From positions 62,001-126,000 of the forward strand of contig JAXLRI010000014.1 in the NCBI GenBank assembly GCA_046331175.1: a stretch of DNA of 64,000 nt, in the 5' to 3' direction. Below are positions 16,880 to 24,296 of this stretch, in pieces. Each line of letters starts with the position of its first letter. The first letter of the stretch is position 1. A model generated the notes under the pieces. It made no database searches, was not told the DNA's origin, and was given only the letters and a program-made list of their open reading frames with translations. The stretch comes from JAWKIW01 sp046331175 (GTDB taxonomy: Bacteria > Actinomycetota > Acidimicrobiia > Acidimicrobiales > Acidimicrobilacustridaceae). A program made the translations under genes and the position numbers.

Positions 16880-17233
16880 TCAGCCGGCCCGGTCGGCCCG
16901 TGCCTCGAGGGCGCCGCTCACGGCCGGCACGAACAGCGCCAGGCCGACGCCGAACACCGCGGCGCCGAAGAGGCACAGCCACCCCGTCGCCGTCGCGCCG
17001 GCCGCGCTGAGGACGAGGCCCACAAGGGCCACCGTCGCCGCCGCCACGGACCAGCGGACACGGCCGGCGCGTGCCGTCGCGGGGTCACCGGACGGGGGCG
17101 GGGCGGTCGCCACCGATCGCTCGATGGCGTCGAAGGCCCGCCGCTCGGCCGCGGTCAGCGGGACGACGTCGTGGGATCCGGGTCCCCAGCGGTGCTGCCC
17201 GTCCTCGTCTGACCGCGGCCGCACCTCGGTCAC
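16880..17233 (-). CDS. DUF3040-like two-TM membrane protein
   Basis: About 117 residues. An N-terminal cytosolic stretch contains VPLTAAERRAFDAIERSVA, resembling the DUF3040 start (LSE.EqR.LeqIE..L), followed by two hydrophobic helices (VAAATVALVGLVLSAAG and LCLFGAAVFGVGLALFVPAV). The GTG start is coupled by a GTGA overlap to the preceding membrane-protein gene. An internal GTG just before VPLTAAE is a plausible alternative. Function unknown; DUF3040 proteins are small actinobacterial membrane proteins. Confidence 0.7.
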   Translation of the reverse strand: MTEVRPRSDEDGQHRWGPGSHDVVPLTAAERRAFDAIERSVATAPPPSGDPATARAGRVRWSVAAATVALVGLVLSAAGATATGWLCLFGAAVFGVGLALFVPAVSGALEARADRAG

Positions 17234-17706
17234 CAGCTGGTGGGGGCGACGACCCGCCGGACCGGGCGGAGCAGCAGGCCGACCGCCACCAGCACGCCAC
17301 CGACGAGCACGGCCATCCAGCCGTGGCGATCGATCACGACGAGGCGACCGGTCGAGGGACCGGCGAGGAAGACGGCGATCCCGAGGCAGATCAGGATCGC
17401 CCCGACCACCAGCTTGGACTCGCGGTCCCAGCTCGCCCCGGCCACCAGGGCGAACAGGCCGGCGACGACCGTCGCCAGCGCCACGCCGACGGTGAAGGGC
17501 ATGCCGGCCACCTCGACCGGCGGCGCATCGAAGCCCTGACCCCAGTCGAGGCGGACCACGGCGATCAGGCCGATGATGAACGGGACCGCACCGGCGACCC
17601 CGCCGATCACGCGCAAGGCGAGGTTCCACGCGTCCCGAGCCTCGGGGCTCGGCCCGTCGTACACGACGTCGTCGGCGACGGGGGGTCTCGTCGAGATGCG
17701 GGCCAT
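17230..17706 (-). CDS. Four-TM membrane protein, unknown function
   Basis: 158 residues from an ATG preceded by a clear GGGAGGA site. Hydrophobic segments lie at about 27-48, 62-82, 92-110 and 122-142 (for example VGVALATVVAGLFALVAG and LVVGAILICLGIAVFLAG), with short loops and an Arg-rich C-terminus (LRPVRRVV). I do not recognise a named family. It is coupled to the DUF3040-like gene that follows. Confidence 0.7.
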   Translation of the reverse strand: MARISTRPPVADDVVYDGPSPEARDAWNLALRVIGGVAGAVPFIIGLIAVVRLDWGQGFDAPPVEVAGMPFTVGVALATVVAGLFALVAGASWDRESKLVVGAILICLGIAVFLAGPSTGRLVVIDRHGWMAVLVGGVLVAVGLLLRPVRRVVAPTSW

Positions 17707-17864
17707 GGCGGTTCCTCCCGGTGGTCGGTGCTCGGTGCGCCGGGCCGGTGCCGTCCAGGGATCTGCACCGGACGGCACCGGCGGTTCGGCGACTGGCTCG
17801 TCGCGTACCCGCGCGCCGTGCCGGTCAGACCACGCGCTGCCCCGCGGGCCGACCTCCGGGCCCC

Positions 17865-18428
17865 TCACGGGCGACGCGTCCGCAGGGGGACGAGCACCCA
17901 GAGCACGGCCAGGAGCACAGCGGTGGCCGTGGTGAGCGCGAGCGCCACCGCGCCGCCGGCGACCATGCGGACGATGACGGCCTCGGCGGTCAGCAACGAC
18001 AGGCCCAGCAGCACGATGCCGACGCGCGTCACGACGATGGCGTCCGCCAACCGGCGCCGGCGCGCCTGACGTCGACCGAACCGGTGGACGGCCGTCGGCG
18101 TCACGAAGAAGACGACGGCGGACATCCCGCTCAGGAGGGCAGCGAGGTACAGCGTGGTCCCCAGCCGGTCCAGCTCGCCGAACCGGTTGGCGAACGGCGC
18201 GGTGAGCAGGAAGGCCACCAGCACCTGCGCGCCGGGCAGCAGCACCCGCAGCTCCTGCATCAGGCCGTAGTAGCGGCGCCGGAGCTCCTCGCGATCGGCG
18301 TGGTCGTCGAGGTCGCCGCTCGACCGGTCGTCGTCGTGCCGGTCGTCGACGTGCCGGTCGTCGACGTGCCCGTCGTCGACCTGCGGATCGTGGAGCCCGC
18401 CGGGCCAGGCGAGGGATCGCTCGGTCAC
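17865..18428 (-). CDS. DUF6328-type membrane protein with His-Val-Asp repeat leader
   Basis: 187 residues. The first 45 residues are charged and low-complexity (HVDDRHVDDRHDDDR, encoded by a 15-bp tandem repeat). The family core begins YYGLMQELRVLLPGAQVLVAFLLTAPFANRF, then a second TM pair (TTLYLAALLSGMSAVVFFVTPTAVHR) and two C-terminal helices. This pattern is the actinobacterial DUF6328 membrane family, function unknown. Because the repeat leader precedes the conserved core, the true start could be later. Confidence 0.75.
   Translation of the reverse strand: MTERSLAWPGGLHDPQVDDGHVDDRHVDDRHDDDRSSGDLDDHADREELRRRYYGLMQELRVLLPGAQVLVAFLLTAPFANRFGELDRLGTTLYLAALLSGMSAVVFFVTPTAVHRFGRRQARRRRLADAIVVTRVGIVLLGLSLLTAEAVIVRMVAGGAVALALTTATAVLLAVLWVLVPLRTRRP
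18326..18385. repeat. 15-bp tandem repeat, about four copies
   Basis: Four near-identical 15-bp units of the type GGTCGTCGACGTGCC inside the 5' end of the DUF6328-type gene, encoding the DDRHV repeats. Two central copies are identical. Confidence 0.8.
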
Positions 18429-18504
18429 CCGGCGGGCCCTACCCAGCCCGGCGGCGGCGAGACGTCACCGGCGCGGTGGGGCCGCCGCCGGGTAGGTGCC
18501 GGCC

Positions 18505-18744
18505 ATGAGCTACGACGACATCCCGCCCCCCGAACCCAAGCCGATCGACGAGACCCGCTCGCTCGAGCTGCGCCAGATGGCCGACCGGGCCGTGCTCCGC
18601 GGTCACCCCATGGGTGAGGAGCGCTGCGACAACTGCCTCTATTACCTCGACGACAGCGCCGACCTGTCGTACTGCTGGCACAGCCAGCTGCGGATCCTCG
18701 TCGGCGCCGAGTGGTGGTGCCAGTGGTGGGAGCGGGCGACCTGA
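18505..18744 (+). CDS. Small four-cysteine protein, HiPIP-like pattern
   Basis: 79 residues. The N-terminal half is charged and Pro-rich; the C-terminal half contains ERCDNCLYYLDDSADLSYCW followed by RILVGAEWWCQWWE. The pattern C-x2-C-x12-C-x13-C with the final Trp-Trp-Cys-x-Trp resembles high-potential iron-sulfur proteins (C-x2-C...C...GWC), so a 4Fe-4S or zinc site is plausible. Two of the four cysteines are flanked by Trp/Tyr, as in a buried cluster. It has no signal peptide. Placed alone between a membrane protein and ChaB; function not known, cluster assignment is inference. Confidence 0.7.
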   Translation: MSYDDIPPPEPKPIDETRSLELRQMADRAVLRGHPMGEERCDNCLYYLDDSADLSYCWHSQLRILVGAEWWCQWWERAT

Positions 18745-18846
18745 GGTGCCGGCCGGCCGACCGGCGGTCTGCTGACGGGCACCCCGGGGTACGGCCACGC
18801 CCGGGGCGGCGTGCAGCACGCCGCCGTCGATCGAAGGGAGACCGCG

Positions 18847-19224
18847 ATGCCAGCGAAGGACGAAGCGCTTCCCGGCACCCTGCAGCGCTCGCCGGCCAAG
18901 GCCCGCCGGACCTACACCAAGGCCCTCGACGCCGCCCACGACGAGTACGACTCCGAGGAGCGGGCCCACCGCACCGCCTACGCCGCCCTGAAGCACGGCT
19001 TCGAGAATGTGGGCGACCACTGGGAGCCCAAGGACGAGCCCGGCCCGTCGGACCGACGGGCGGCCGGCGGGCGCTCGACCGACGCCGAGACCGCGGGCGG
19101 CGTGGACGAGCTCGGCCACACCCGGGCCGAGCTGTACGACCGGGCCCGTGACCTGGGGATCCACGGCCGGTCGCGCATGACCAAGCACGAGCTGGCCCGG
19201 GCCATCGCCCGGGCCCAGGACTGA
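18847..19224 (+). CDS. chaB: ChaB-family protein with Rho-N-like C-terminal helix domain
   Basis: 125 residues. N-terminal ChaB domain: EALPGTLQRSPAKARRTYTKALDAAHDEYDSEERAHRTAYAALKHGFE. A linker follows, then a C-terminal helix-extended-loop-helix of Rho-N type: TRAELYDRARDLGIHGRSRMTKHELARAIARAQ. This two-domain form is common in actinobacteria, where ChaB proteins are stress-induced and often under SigF/SigB-type control; a SigF-type sigma factor is encoded 3 kb away. A GAAGGGAG ribosome site precedes the ATG. The molecular role (cation transport regulation in E. coli) is not established. Confidence 0.88.
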   Translation: MPAKDEALPGTLQRSPAKARRTYTKALDAAHDEYDSEERAHRTAYAALKHGFENVGDHWEPKDEPGPSDRRAAGGRSTDAETAGGVDELGHTRAELYDRARDLGIHGRSRMTKHELARAIARAQD

Positions 19225-19250
19225 CGTCCGCCGGCCTCGGACCGCGAGCG

Positions 19251-20969
19251 GTGGGCAGGCCCGGCTCGAACGACCCGCGACCCGAGCGGGGAGGTGCCGC
19301 GACGCGGCCGGCCGCTGCGGGTGGTGAGGTCGTCGCACGCCTGCTCGACCACCTCGAGCACAGCCCCGACCTGATCGCGGTCGTCGACCCCGCGGGCAAC
19401 GTCCGGTACCTGAACCAGGTGGCCCAGGAGGCGGTGGCGCGCCACGGGCTCGACCGCCCCGACCTGTCCCTGACCGACCTCCTCGAGCCCGAGGCCTTCC
19501 TCACCTACCAGGACCTCGTGCGGCCCGCTCTGCTGCGCGACGAGGTGTGGCAGGGCCCGCTGCGCCTCCGCCTCGACAGCGACCAGGAGCGCTGGGTCAC
19601 CATGACCGGCGACGGTGCGGGCGGCGGAGACGGCTGGTTGGTGGCCGCCGCTCGACCCTCGTCGCTGGACCGCCCCCACCCGGGCGACCACCTGGCCCGC
19701 GGGCGCGACGAGCTGACCGGGCTGACCACCCGCGGCGGGCTGGCCGAGCGGCTCGAGGTCGCCCTGGCGCGGGCCCGCCGCTCCGGGCGGCCGGTCGCCG
19801 TCGCCTTCGTCGACCTCGACGACCTGAAGGCCATCAACGACCGGTTCGGCCACCTCGCCGGCGACGTCGTGCTGACCGAGGTCGCCCACCGGCTGTCCGA
19901 CGCGGTGCGGGCCATCGACCTGGTGGCCCGCACGGGCGGGGACGAGTTCGTGGTCGTCTTCGACGGCGTCGAGGACGACGACGAGGCCGAGGCCCTCCTC
20001 GTGCGCCTGCAGGCCGCCGTCGAGAGCGGCGCCATCGGCATCGACGAGGGGCTGGTGCACGTGTCGGTGAGCGTCGGCATCGCCACCAGCGCCGGGCACG
20101 ACGCCCCCGAGGTGCTGCTGCGCCGCGCCGACGCGGCCATGTACGACGCCAAGGGCGAGCGTCGGCGACCGCCGGGCCGCGACGACCACCACTGGGAGGG
20201 GGAGGCCCCGACCGTCCGGGACGTCGCCGTCGCCCTCACCCAGGGCCGCATCGCCCCGGGCTACTGGGCCGTCACGACCAGCGACCGGTCGCACCTCGCC
20301 GGCGTGCAGGCCGCGGCCCGGTGGCACGGGCCCGACGGCATCTGGCGGCCGGCCGCCGACTTCGCCCCGCTGGTCGCCCGCACCGGGGTCGGCTTCTCGC
20401 TCGAGCTGGCCATCCTGAACCAGGTCGTGGCCGACGCTCCGTCGTGGATCCCCCAGCCGGGCCGGCTCTACGTGCACGCCTCCCGGTCGTTCCTCGAGCG
20501 GCGGGGGGTCGCCCGCTTCTTCGCCGAGGTGGTCGGCCGCGGGGGCGTGCCGGCGTCGTCGCTGGGCCTGGTGGTGGCGTCCGAGGACCTCGTGGGCCGG
20601 GTCGAGCTGGTGCAGCGGCCCCTGTGGGAGCTGCACGAGCTCGGCGTCCACCTGGTGGTCGGCCTGGGCCCCGGCTCGCCCCCGATCGTGCCCGACCTCG
20701 TCGAGGCGGTCTTCGACGAGGTCCGCCTCGAGCCCGCCTTCGCCCGGGCCGGCCTGGGCGGGGCCGGCCTCGCCGCCATCGCCGACGCGGCCGGCCGCGG
20801 CCACCGCCACGGCCTGCAGGTCCGCCTGGCCGGCGTCGGCGACGCCCGGCTCGCCGAGCGGGCCGCCAGCGCCGGCGTCGAGCTGCTCGAGGGGCCGATC
20901 GCCGCCCACCGCGTCGAGCGCGGCCCCGAGCGGCACCACCCGCGGGCCCCGTCGACGATCGCCAGCTGA
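19251..20969 (+). CDS. PAS-GGDEF-degenerate EAL protein (diguanylate cyclase candidate)
   Basis: 572 residues, no TM segments. PAS domain at about 25-120 (LLDHLEHSPDLIAVVDPAGNVRYLN), GGDEF at about 155-310 with intact catalytic motif in LVARTGGDEFVVVF and an intact inhibitory I-site RAID five residues upstream. The C-terminal half follows the EAL fold but its signature reads LAGVQAAARW instead of GVEALLRW, so the catalytic Glu is Gln, and the DDFG loop is VGLG. The phosphodiesterase half is therefore probably inactive and may only bind c-di-GMP or regulate the cyclase. It begins at a GTG. After the TGA the same frame continues into an acidic 15-bp repeat tract. Confidence 0.88.
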   Translation: MGRPGSNDPRPERGGAATRPAAAGGEVVARLLDHLEHSPDLIAVVDPAGNVRYLNQVAQEAVARHGLDRPDLSLTDLLEPEAFLTYQDLVRPALLRDEVWQGPLRLRLDSDQERWVTMTGDGAGGGDGWLVAAARPSSLDRPHPGDHLARGRDELTGLTTRGGLAERLEVALARARRSGRPVAVAFVDLDDLKAINDRFGHLAGDVVLTEVAHRLSDAVRAIDLVARTGGDEFVVVFDGVEDDDEAEALLVRLQAAVESGAIGIDEGLVHVSVSVGIATSAGHDAPEVLLRRADAAMYDAKGERRRPPGRDDHHWEGEAPTVRDVAVALTQGRIAPGYWAVTTSDRSHLAGVQAAARWHGPDGIWRPAADFAPLVARTGVGFSLELAILNQVVADAPSWIPQPGRLYVHASRSFLERRGVARFFAEVVGRGGVPASSLGLVVASEDLVGRVELVQRPLWELHELGVHLVVGLGPGSPPIVPDLVEAVFDEVRLEPAFARAGLGGAGLAAIADAAGRGHRHGLQVRLAGVGDARLAERAASAGVELLEGPIAAHRVERGPERHHPRAPSTIAS

Positions 20970-20980
20970 TCCGAGAGCGC

Positions 20981-21085
20981 CGACCCCGAGCCCGACGATC
21001 TCGAGCCCGGCGATCCCGAGCGCGGCGATCCCGAGCGCGACGACCCCGAGCCCGGCGATCCCCAGACCGACGCTCCCGAGACCGA
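20981..21085. repeat. 15-bp tandem repeat array, seven degenerate copies
   Basis: Seven units of the type CGATCCCGAGCGCGG follow the GGDEF gene stop. They read in the same frame as that gene as Asp-Pro-Glu-x-Gly/Asp pentapeptides, separated from it by a single TGA codon. No gene is called here. An imperfect direct repeat containing CGTGCTGGTCA occurs twice just downstream (about 21180-21215). Confidence 0.75.
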
Positions 21086-21215
21086 CGACCCGGCGCCGGG
21101 CGCGGCCGAGGGCGCAGCACCCCCCGGTGAGGTGGAGCGCTGCGCCCTCGGCACCGTCGCCGCCGGGCGGCGACGACCAGTCGTGCTGGTCAGCGGTGGC
21201 GATCAGCCGTGCTGG

Positions 21216-21386
21216 TCAATCCTTGTGCAGGGCGTCCTTGACCTTGTCGACGGCCTCGCCGGCCTTCTCCTTGATGGTGCCGGCGCCCCGGTCGACCTTG
21301 CCCTCTCGCTCGAGGTCCTTGTCGCCGGTGATGTCGCCGGCGGCCTCCTTGATGCGGCCCTTCGCCTGGTCGATCTTCTCACCCAT
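21216..21386 (-). CDS. CsbD family stress protein
   Basis: 56 residues: MGEKIDQAKGRIKEAAGDITGDKDLEREG and KVDRGAGTIKEKAGEAVDKVKDALHKD, the complete two-repeat CsbD pattern of a small, charged, intrinsically flexible stress protein. A GGAG site precedes the ATG. CsbD is a SigB target in Bacillus; here a SigB/SigF-type factor is encoded within 500 bp, so the same control is likely. The biochemical function is unknown. Confidence 0.95.
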   Translation of the reverse strand: MGEKIDQAKGRIKEAAGDITGDKDLEREGKVDRGAGTIKEKAGEAVDKVKDALHKD

Positions 21387-21529
21387 CTGCTGCTCCGTTC
21401 TCCGGTCGGGGACCGGGCTCGTGCCCGGTCGTCGGTGCTCGATCCCTACCCGGGGGCCGACCCGTGCATGTGGCGACATCCGTCGCATCGGCACGCCCTG
21501 CCGCCAGGTCGCCGGCCCGATCGGACGGA

Positions 21530-21892
21530 TCAGGCGGTGCGGGCCCGGGCCCGCACCGCGTCCTGCTCCCGATCGATGTCGGCGTCGGAGGAGTCCTCGA
21601 GGTCGAGGAGCTCGGGATCGGCGCGGTCGAGGGCCTCGAGGATGGCGTCGAGCTTGGTCTGCACGGCTCGGCCGTCCCGGTTCTGGGTGTTCTGGATGAC
21701 GAAGACCATGACGAAGGTGACGATCGTCGTGCCCGTGTTGATCACCAGCTGCCACGTGTCCGAGAAGTGGAACACCGGGCCCGAGGTGGCCCAGACGACG
21801 ATCACCAGGAGGGCGCCGCCATGGCGGGGACCCGCTGCGGCGCGCGGCCTAGTCCTCCAGGGCGAGGTCGGCGTCGTCCTCGAGAAGCTCAC
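21530..21892 (-). CDS. Low-affinity iron permease family protein (short or broken N-terminus)
   Basis: The C-terminal core is clear: VIVVWATSGPVFHFSDTWQLVINTGTTIVTFVMVFVIQNTQNRDGRAVQTKLDAILEALDRADPELLDLED. This is the PF04120 low-affinity iron permease/DUF4 membrane family with two TM helices and a conserved QNTQNRD. The usual N-terminal amphipathic segment (a Phe-rich helix leading into SPWAF) is missing: upstream of the first helix the frame reads a Pro/Arg-rich sequence that overlaps the sigma-factor gene by 44 bp. Either a GTG inside the first helix is used or a frameshift has removed the start; the ATG in the next frame supports the second. Last gene of the sigma operon. Confidence 0.62.
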   Translation of the reverse strand: MSFSRTTPTSPWRTRPRAAAGPRHGGALLVIVVWATSGPVFHFSDTWQLVINTGTTIVTFVMVFVIQNTQNRDGRAVQTKLDAILEALDRADPELLDLEDSSDADIDREQDAVRARARTA

Positions 21893-22631
21893 GGAGGTGC
21901 AGCAGGGTCTTGCGGAGGAGGCGGGAGAGGTAGGACTGGCTGACGCCGATCCGCTCGGCGATCTCGGGCTGGCTCATGCCCTCGAAGAACCGCAGGGCGA
22001 TGATCTCCCGCTCGCGCTCGGGCAGCTGCTCGACCAGCTCGACCACGAGCATCCGCTGGTCGACCCGTCCGTAGCCAGGCTCGGTGCCGACGACGAGGCG
22101 CTCGACGCGCGGCGCCTGGTCGTCGTCGTCGCCGCTGCGCGCCGGCTGGTCGAGGCTGCTCGCCCGGTGGGCGACGCCAGCCTCGAGCGCCTCCAGCACG
22201 TGGTCGACCGACTCGTCGAGGTCGTCGGCCAGCTCGGCCACGGTGGGCGAGCGCCCCAGCCGCTGGGTCAGCTCCTCCTCCGCCCGCCGCAGCTCGAGGT
22301 GCAGCTCCTGGGCGCGCCGGGGCGGCTTCACGGCCCAGGTGCGGTCGCGGAAGTAGCGCTTCAGCTCGCCCTCGATGGTGCGGCTGGCGAAGGTCCCGAA
22401 CTCGATGCCGAGGTCGGGGTCGAAGCGGTCGATCGAGCGCAGCATCGTGAGCAGCGCCACCTGGCGGAGGTCGTCGCGCGGGACGCCTCGGCCCGAGTAG
22501 CGCCGCACGTAGTAGTCGGGGACGCTCAGGTGCTCCTCGACGATGCGGTTCCGGACCCGGCGGTCGCCCGTGCTGCGGTACTCCCGGAAGAGCTCGGCGA
22601 CCTCGGCCCGACGATCACCCACCACCGTCAC
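21849..22631 (-). CDS. RNA polymerase sigma factor, SigB/SigF/SigG group
   Basis: 260 residues. Region 2 at about 25-95 (RNRIVEEHLSVPDYYVRRYSGRGVPRDDLRQVALLTMLRSIDRFDPDLGIEFGTFASRTIEGELKRYFRDRTW), region 3 at about 100-170 (PPRRAQELHLELRRAEEELTQRLGRSPTVAELADDL), region 4 at the C-terminus (LPEREREIIALRFFEGMSQPEIAERIGVSQSYLSRLLRKTLLHLREL). This is the stress/sporulation SigF type of actinobacteria. The start overlaps the end of the RsbW-like gene by 17 bp; the preceding STAS gene completes a partner-switch cassette. Chab, CsbD and CBS-protein genes nearby are plausible targets. Confidence 0.93.
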   Translation of the reverse strand: MTVVGDRRAEVAELFREYRSTGDRRVRNRIVEEHLSVPDYYVRRYSGRGVPRDDLRQVALLTMLRSIDRFDPDLGIEFGTFASRTIEGELKRYFRDRTWAVKPPRRAQELHLELRRAEEELTQRLGRSPTVAELADDLDESVDHVLEALEAGVAHRASSLDQPARSGDDDDQAPRVERLVVGTEPGYGRVDQRMLVVELVEQLPEREREIIALRFFEGMSQPEIAERIGVSQSYLSRLLRKTLLHLRELLEDDADLALED

Positions 22632-23001
22632 GGCGCTGCCCCCGCTTCACGAGGCGGAACGAGCGCCGACCATCACCGCCGTCGACGGCGAACTCGTCGG
22701 CGACGATGCCGAGGAGCTCCTCGGCGACCCGGTGCAGCTGGGGTGCCGGACCATCGGCGTCGACCTCGCCGTCGATGCGGATGGTGGTGCCGTCGACCCA
22801 GTAGCGGAGCGCGAGCCGGCTGTGAGCCGGGACGTCGTCGATGACCGCGGCGCACAGCTCGTCGACGGCGACGCGGAGGTCCTCGATCGCCTCGAGGTCG
22901 AACCCGAGGTCGCCGGCGAGGCCGGCAGCCGTGAGGCGGGCCAGGCGCAGGTGGCGGGTCTGCGCTGGCATCGTCAGGTGCACGGCGTCGTCGGCGGGCA
23001 T
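22615..23001 (-). CDS. RsbW-like anti-sigma factor (GHKL ATPase fold)
   Basis: About 128 residues from an ATG with a strong GGGAGGAGA ribosome site; a GTG 24 codons earlier overlaps the STAS stop and is an alternative. The histidine-kinase-like ATPase fold is visible: RLARLTAAGLAGDLGFDLEAIEDLRVAVDELCAAVIDD in the N-box region (with Cys where many homologues have Asn), and a terminal LLGIVADEFAVDGGDGRRSFRLVKRG. Such proteins bind the neighbouring sigma factor and phosphorylate a STAS antagonist. It overlaps the sigma gene, consistent with stoichiometric co-expression. Confidence 0.88.
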   Translation of the reverse strand: MPADDAVHLTMPAQTRHLRLARLTAAGLAGDLGFDLEAIEDLRVAVDELCAAVIDDVPAHSRLALRYWVDGTTIRIDGEVDADGPAPQLHRVAEELLGIVADEFAVDGGDGRRSFRLVKRGQRRDGGG

Positions 23002-23069
23002 CCCCGTCTCCTCCCGGTCGGTGCCGGCAGTGTACGAAGCGTCGGCCGTCGCCCCCCGCTGCACGGCGG

Positions 23070-23411
23070 TCACGGCTCCACCGCGATGTGGTCGACCAGA
23101 CCGGTGATCTCCAGCAGGCGGCGGGCCGTCTCGCTCGGCCTGCGCAGGACGAGACGCCCGCCCGCGGCGTCTAGGGCCTTCTGCGCGCTGATGACCACGC
23201 GCAGCCCCGACGAGTCGATGAAGGTGAGGCCGGACAGCTCGAGCACCACCGTGGTGGGGACGGTGTCCCCCGCCGGCGCCCGGACTGCGTCGATCTGCTC
23301 CTGCAGGAGCGGCGCGGTGTGGGGATCCAGCTCACCGGTCAGGACCAGGACGGTCTCGGGGCCGGTGGCCTCGACGGTGATGACGAGCGGATGCTCCAGG
23401 TCGGCGTTCAC
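23070..23411 (-). CDS. STAS-domain anti-anti-sigma factor (RsbV-like)
   Basis: 113 residues from GTG (strong GAGGAGGGG site); a GTG 22 codons upstream, overlapping the previous stop, is an alternative giving 135 residues with a Pro-rich leader. STAS core: ITVEATGPETVLVLTGELDPHTAPLLQEQIDAV, then VVLELSGLTFIDSSGLRVVISAQKAL with the phosphorylatable Ser in DSSG, and RPSETARRLLEITGLVDHIAV. It would release the sigma factor by binding the RsbW-like protein when unphosphorylated. No dedicated RsbU phosphatase is adjacent; the PP2C protein at 37.4 kb could act on it. Confidence 0.92.
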   Translation of the reverse strand: MNADLEHPLVITVEATGPETVLVLTGELDPHTAPLLQEQIDAVRAPAGDTVPTTVVLELSGLTFIDSSGLRVVISAQKALDAAGGRLVLRRPSETARRLLEITGLVDHIAVEP

Positions 23412-23473
23412 GGGGGTCCCCTCCTCGGGGGCGCTGCCGGGTGGCGGCGCCGGGCGGTCGTCGATCGGTGCGC

Positions 23474-23683
23474 TCACGGTTCGATCTGACCCTCGCCGTC
23501 GACCTCGGCCCCGATGCGGTTCATCTCCTCGGCGTGCTCCACCACGGAGGGGTCGAGCGGGTTGCTGTCGGCCAGCCGCTCCTCCTCCGGCGTCGGCGCT
23601 CGGTCGGCGCGGTGCTCGACGCCGGCGCTGGCCTCCTCGGCGGCCACGGTCTCCTCGGTGGTCAGCTGGTCCGGGTCCTTCAT
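23474..23683 (-). CDS. Small acidic hypothetical protein heading the sigma operon
   Basis: 69 residues, strongly acidic (MKDPDQLTTEETVAAEEASAGV..., DPSVVEHAEEMNRIGAEVDGEGQIEP). The ATG is preceded by GAGGAGCAG, a convincing ribosome site, and the stop overlaps a possible GTG start of the STAS gene. No domain is recognisable. Its place at the head of the operon suggests a stress-related role or a translational lead-in; neither can be shown. Confidence 0.6.
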   Translation of the reverse strand: MKDPDQLTTEETVAAEEASAGVEHRADRAPTPEEERLADSNPLDPSVVEHAEEMNRIGAEVDGEGQIEP

Positions 23684-23840
23684 GGGCTGCTCCTCGTGGT
23701 CCGGCGGTCCGAGGACCGGGCGCGGCGGATGCGAGCCGCGCCCGGGTCGTCGGTCCGCCGATGCGATCCCTCCGCCCCTACCCAGCGCCGCACTCGCCGA
23801 GAACCTCTCCGCCGACGGCGCGGTGATGCCCGACACGGTG

Positions 23841-23900
23841 CGATCGGGCGCGCTGCGATCGGGCGCGCTGCGATCAGGCGCGCTGCGATCAGGCGGCGCC
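23841..23900. repeat. 15-bp tandem repeat, four copies
   Basis: Four units of CGATCGGGCGCGCTG and one-base variants, lying downstream of the zinc-ribbon gene and running over its stop codon. Neighbouring intergenic sequence shows no gene. The first two copies are identical. Confidence 0.8.
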
Positions 23901-24296
23901 GTCGGGGGTGCCGGTGATGCCGGGGGTCGGCTCGGACCCGCCGGCCTCGGACGGCGAACGGGACAGCACGGCCAGGACGTCGGCCTCCTCGAGGGAGGAC
24001 TCGGGCCCGTAGTGGGCGACGAAGGTGCCGTGCGCGTCGCAGACCGGGCAGATCAGGGGGACGACGATGAGCTGGTCGGCCGGATCGGACGCCCCCTCGA
24101 GGCGGGTCACGGCGTCGGCGCGGCAGTCCTCGGCGGCGAACTCCGACCGGCAGTGCCCGCAGCGCAGGCGACCGCCCTCGAGGGGGACCAGCTGGGTGGT
24201 CCAGCCGTCGGCCTCGAGGCGGTCGAGCACGGACACCAGCGAGGTGTCGGCGGGCATGGCCGACGGCGGCACGTGGTCGGGCCGGTCGGTGGTCAC
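23889..24296 (-). CDS. Zinc-ribbon protein, unknown function
   Basis: 135 residues. A GTG start fused to the stop of the CBS gene (GTGA). The N-terminal half has SVLDRLEADGWTTQLVPLEGGRLRCGHC, and a second pair CPVC about 35 residues later, giving C-x2-C...C-x2-C typical of a structural zinc ribbon. The C-terminus is Pro/Ser-rich and its last codons fall in a 15-bp repeat. No enzyme motif is visible; coupling to a CBS-domain gene suggests a shared stress or nucleotide-sensing role. Confidence 0.72.
   Translation of the reverse strand: MTTDRPDHVPPSAMPADTSLVSVLDRLEADGWTTQLVPLEGGRLRCGHCRSEFAAEDCRADAVTRLEGASDPADQLIVVPLICPVCDAHGTFVAHYGPESSLEEADVLAVLSRSPSEAGGSEPTPGITGTPDGAA

Noticed and set aside
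20468..21154. Minus-strand Ser/Gly-rich frame over the 15-bp repeat
   Set aside because: Antisense to the GGDEF gene for most of its length with no domain or ribosome site.
23002..23073. Alternative GTG start of the RsbW-like gene overlapping the STAS stop
   Set aside because: It adds a low-complexity leader; the internal ATG has a strong GGGAGGAGA ribosome site at good spacing.
23841..23900. 15-bp repeats considered as a CRISPR array
   Set aside because: Units are contiguous with no spacers, and there are no cas genes in the window.
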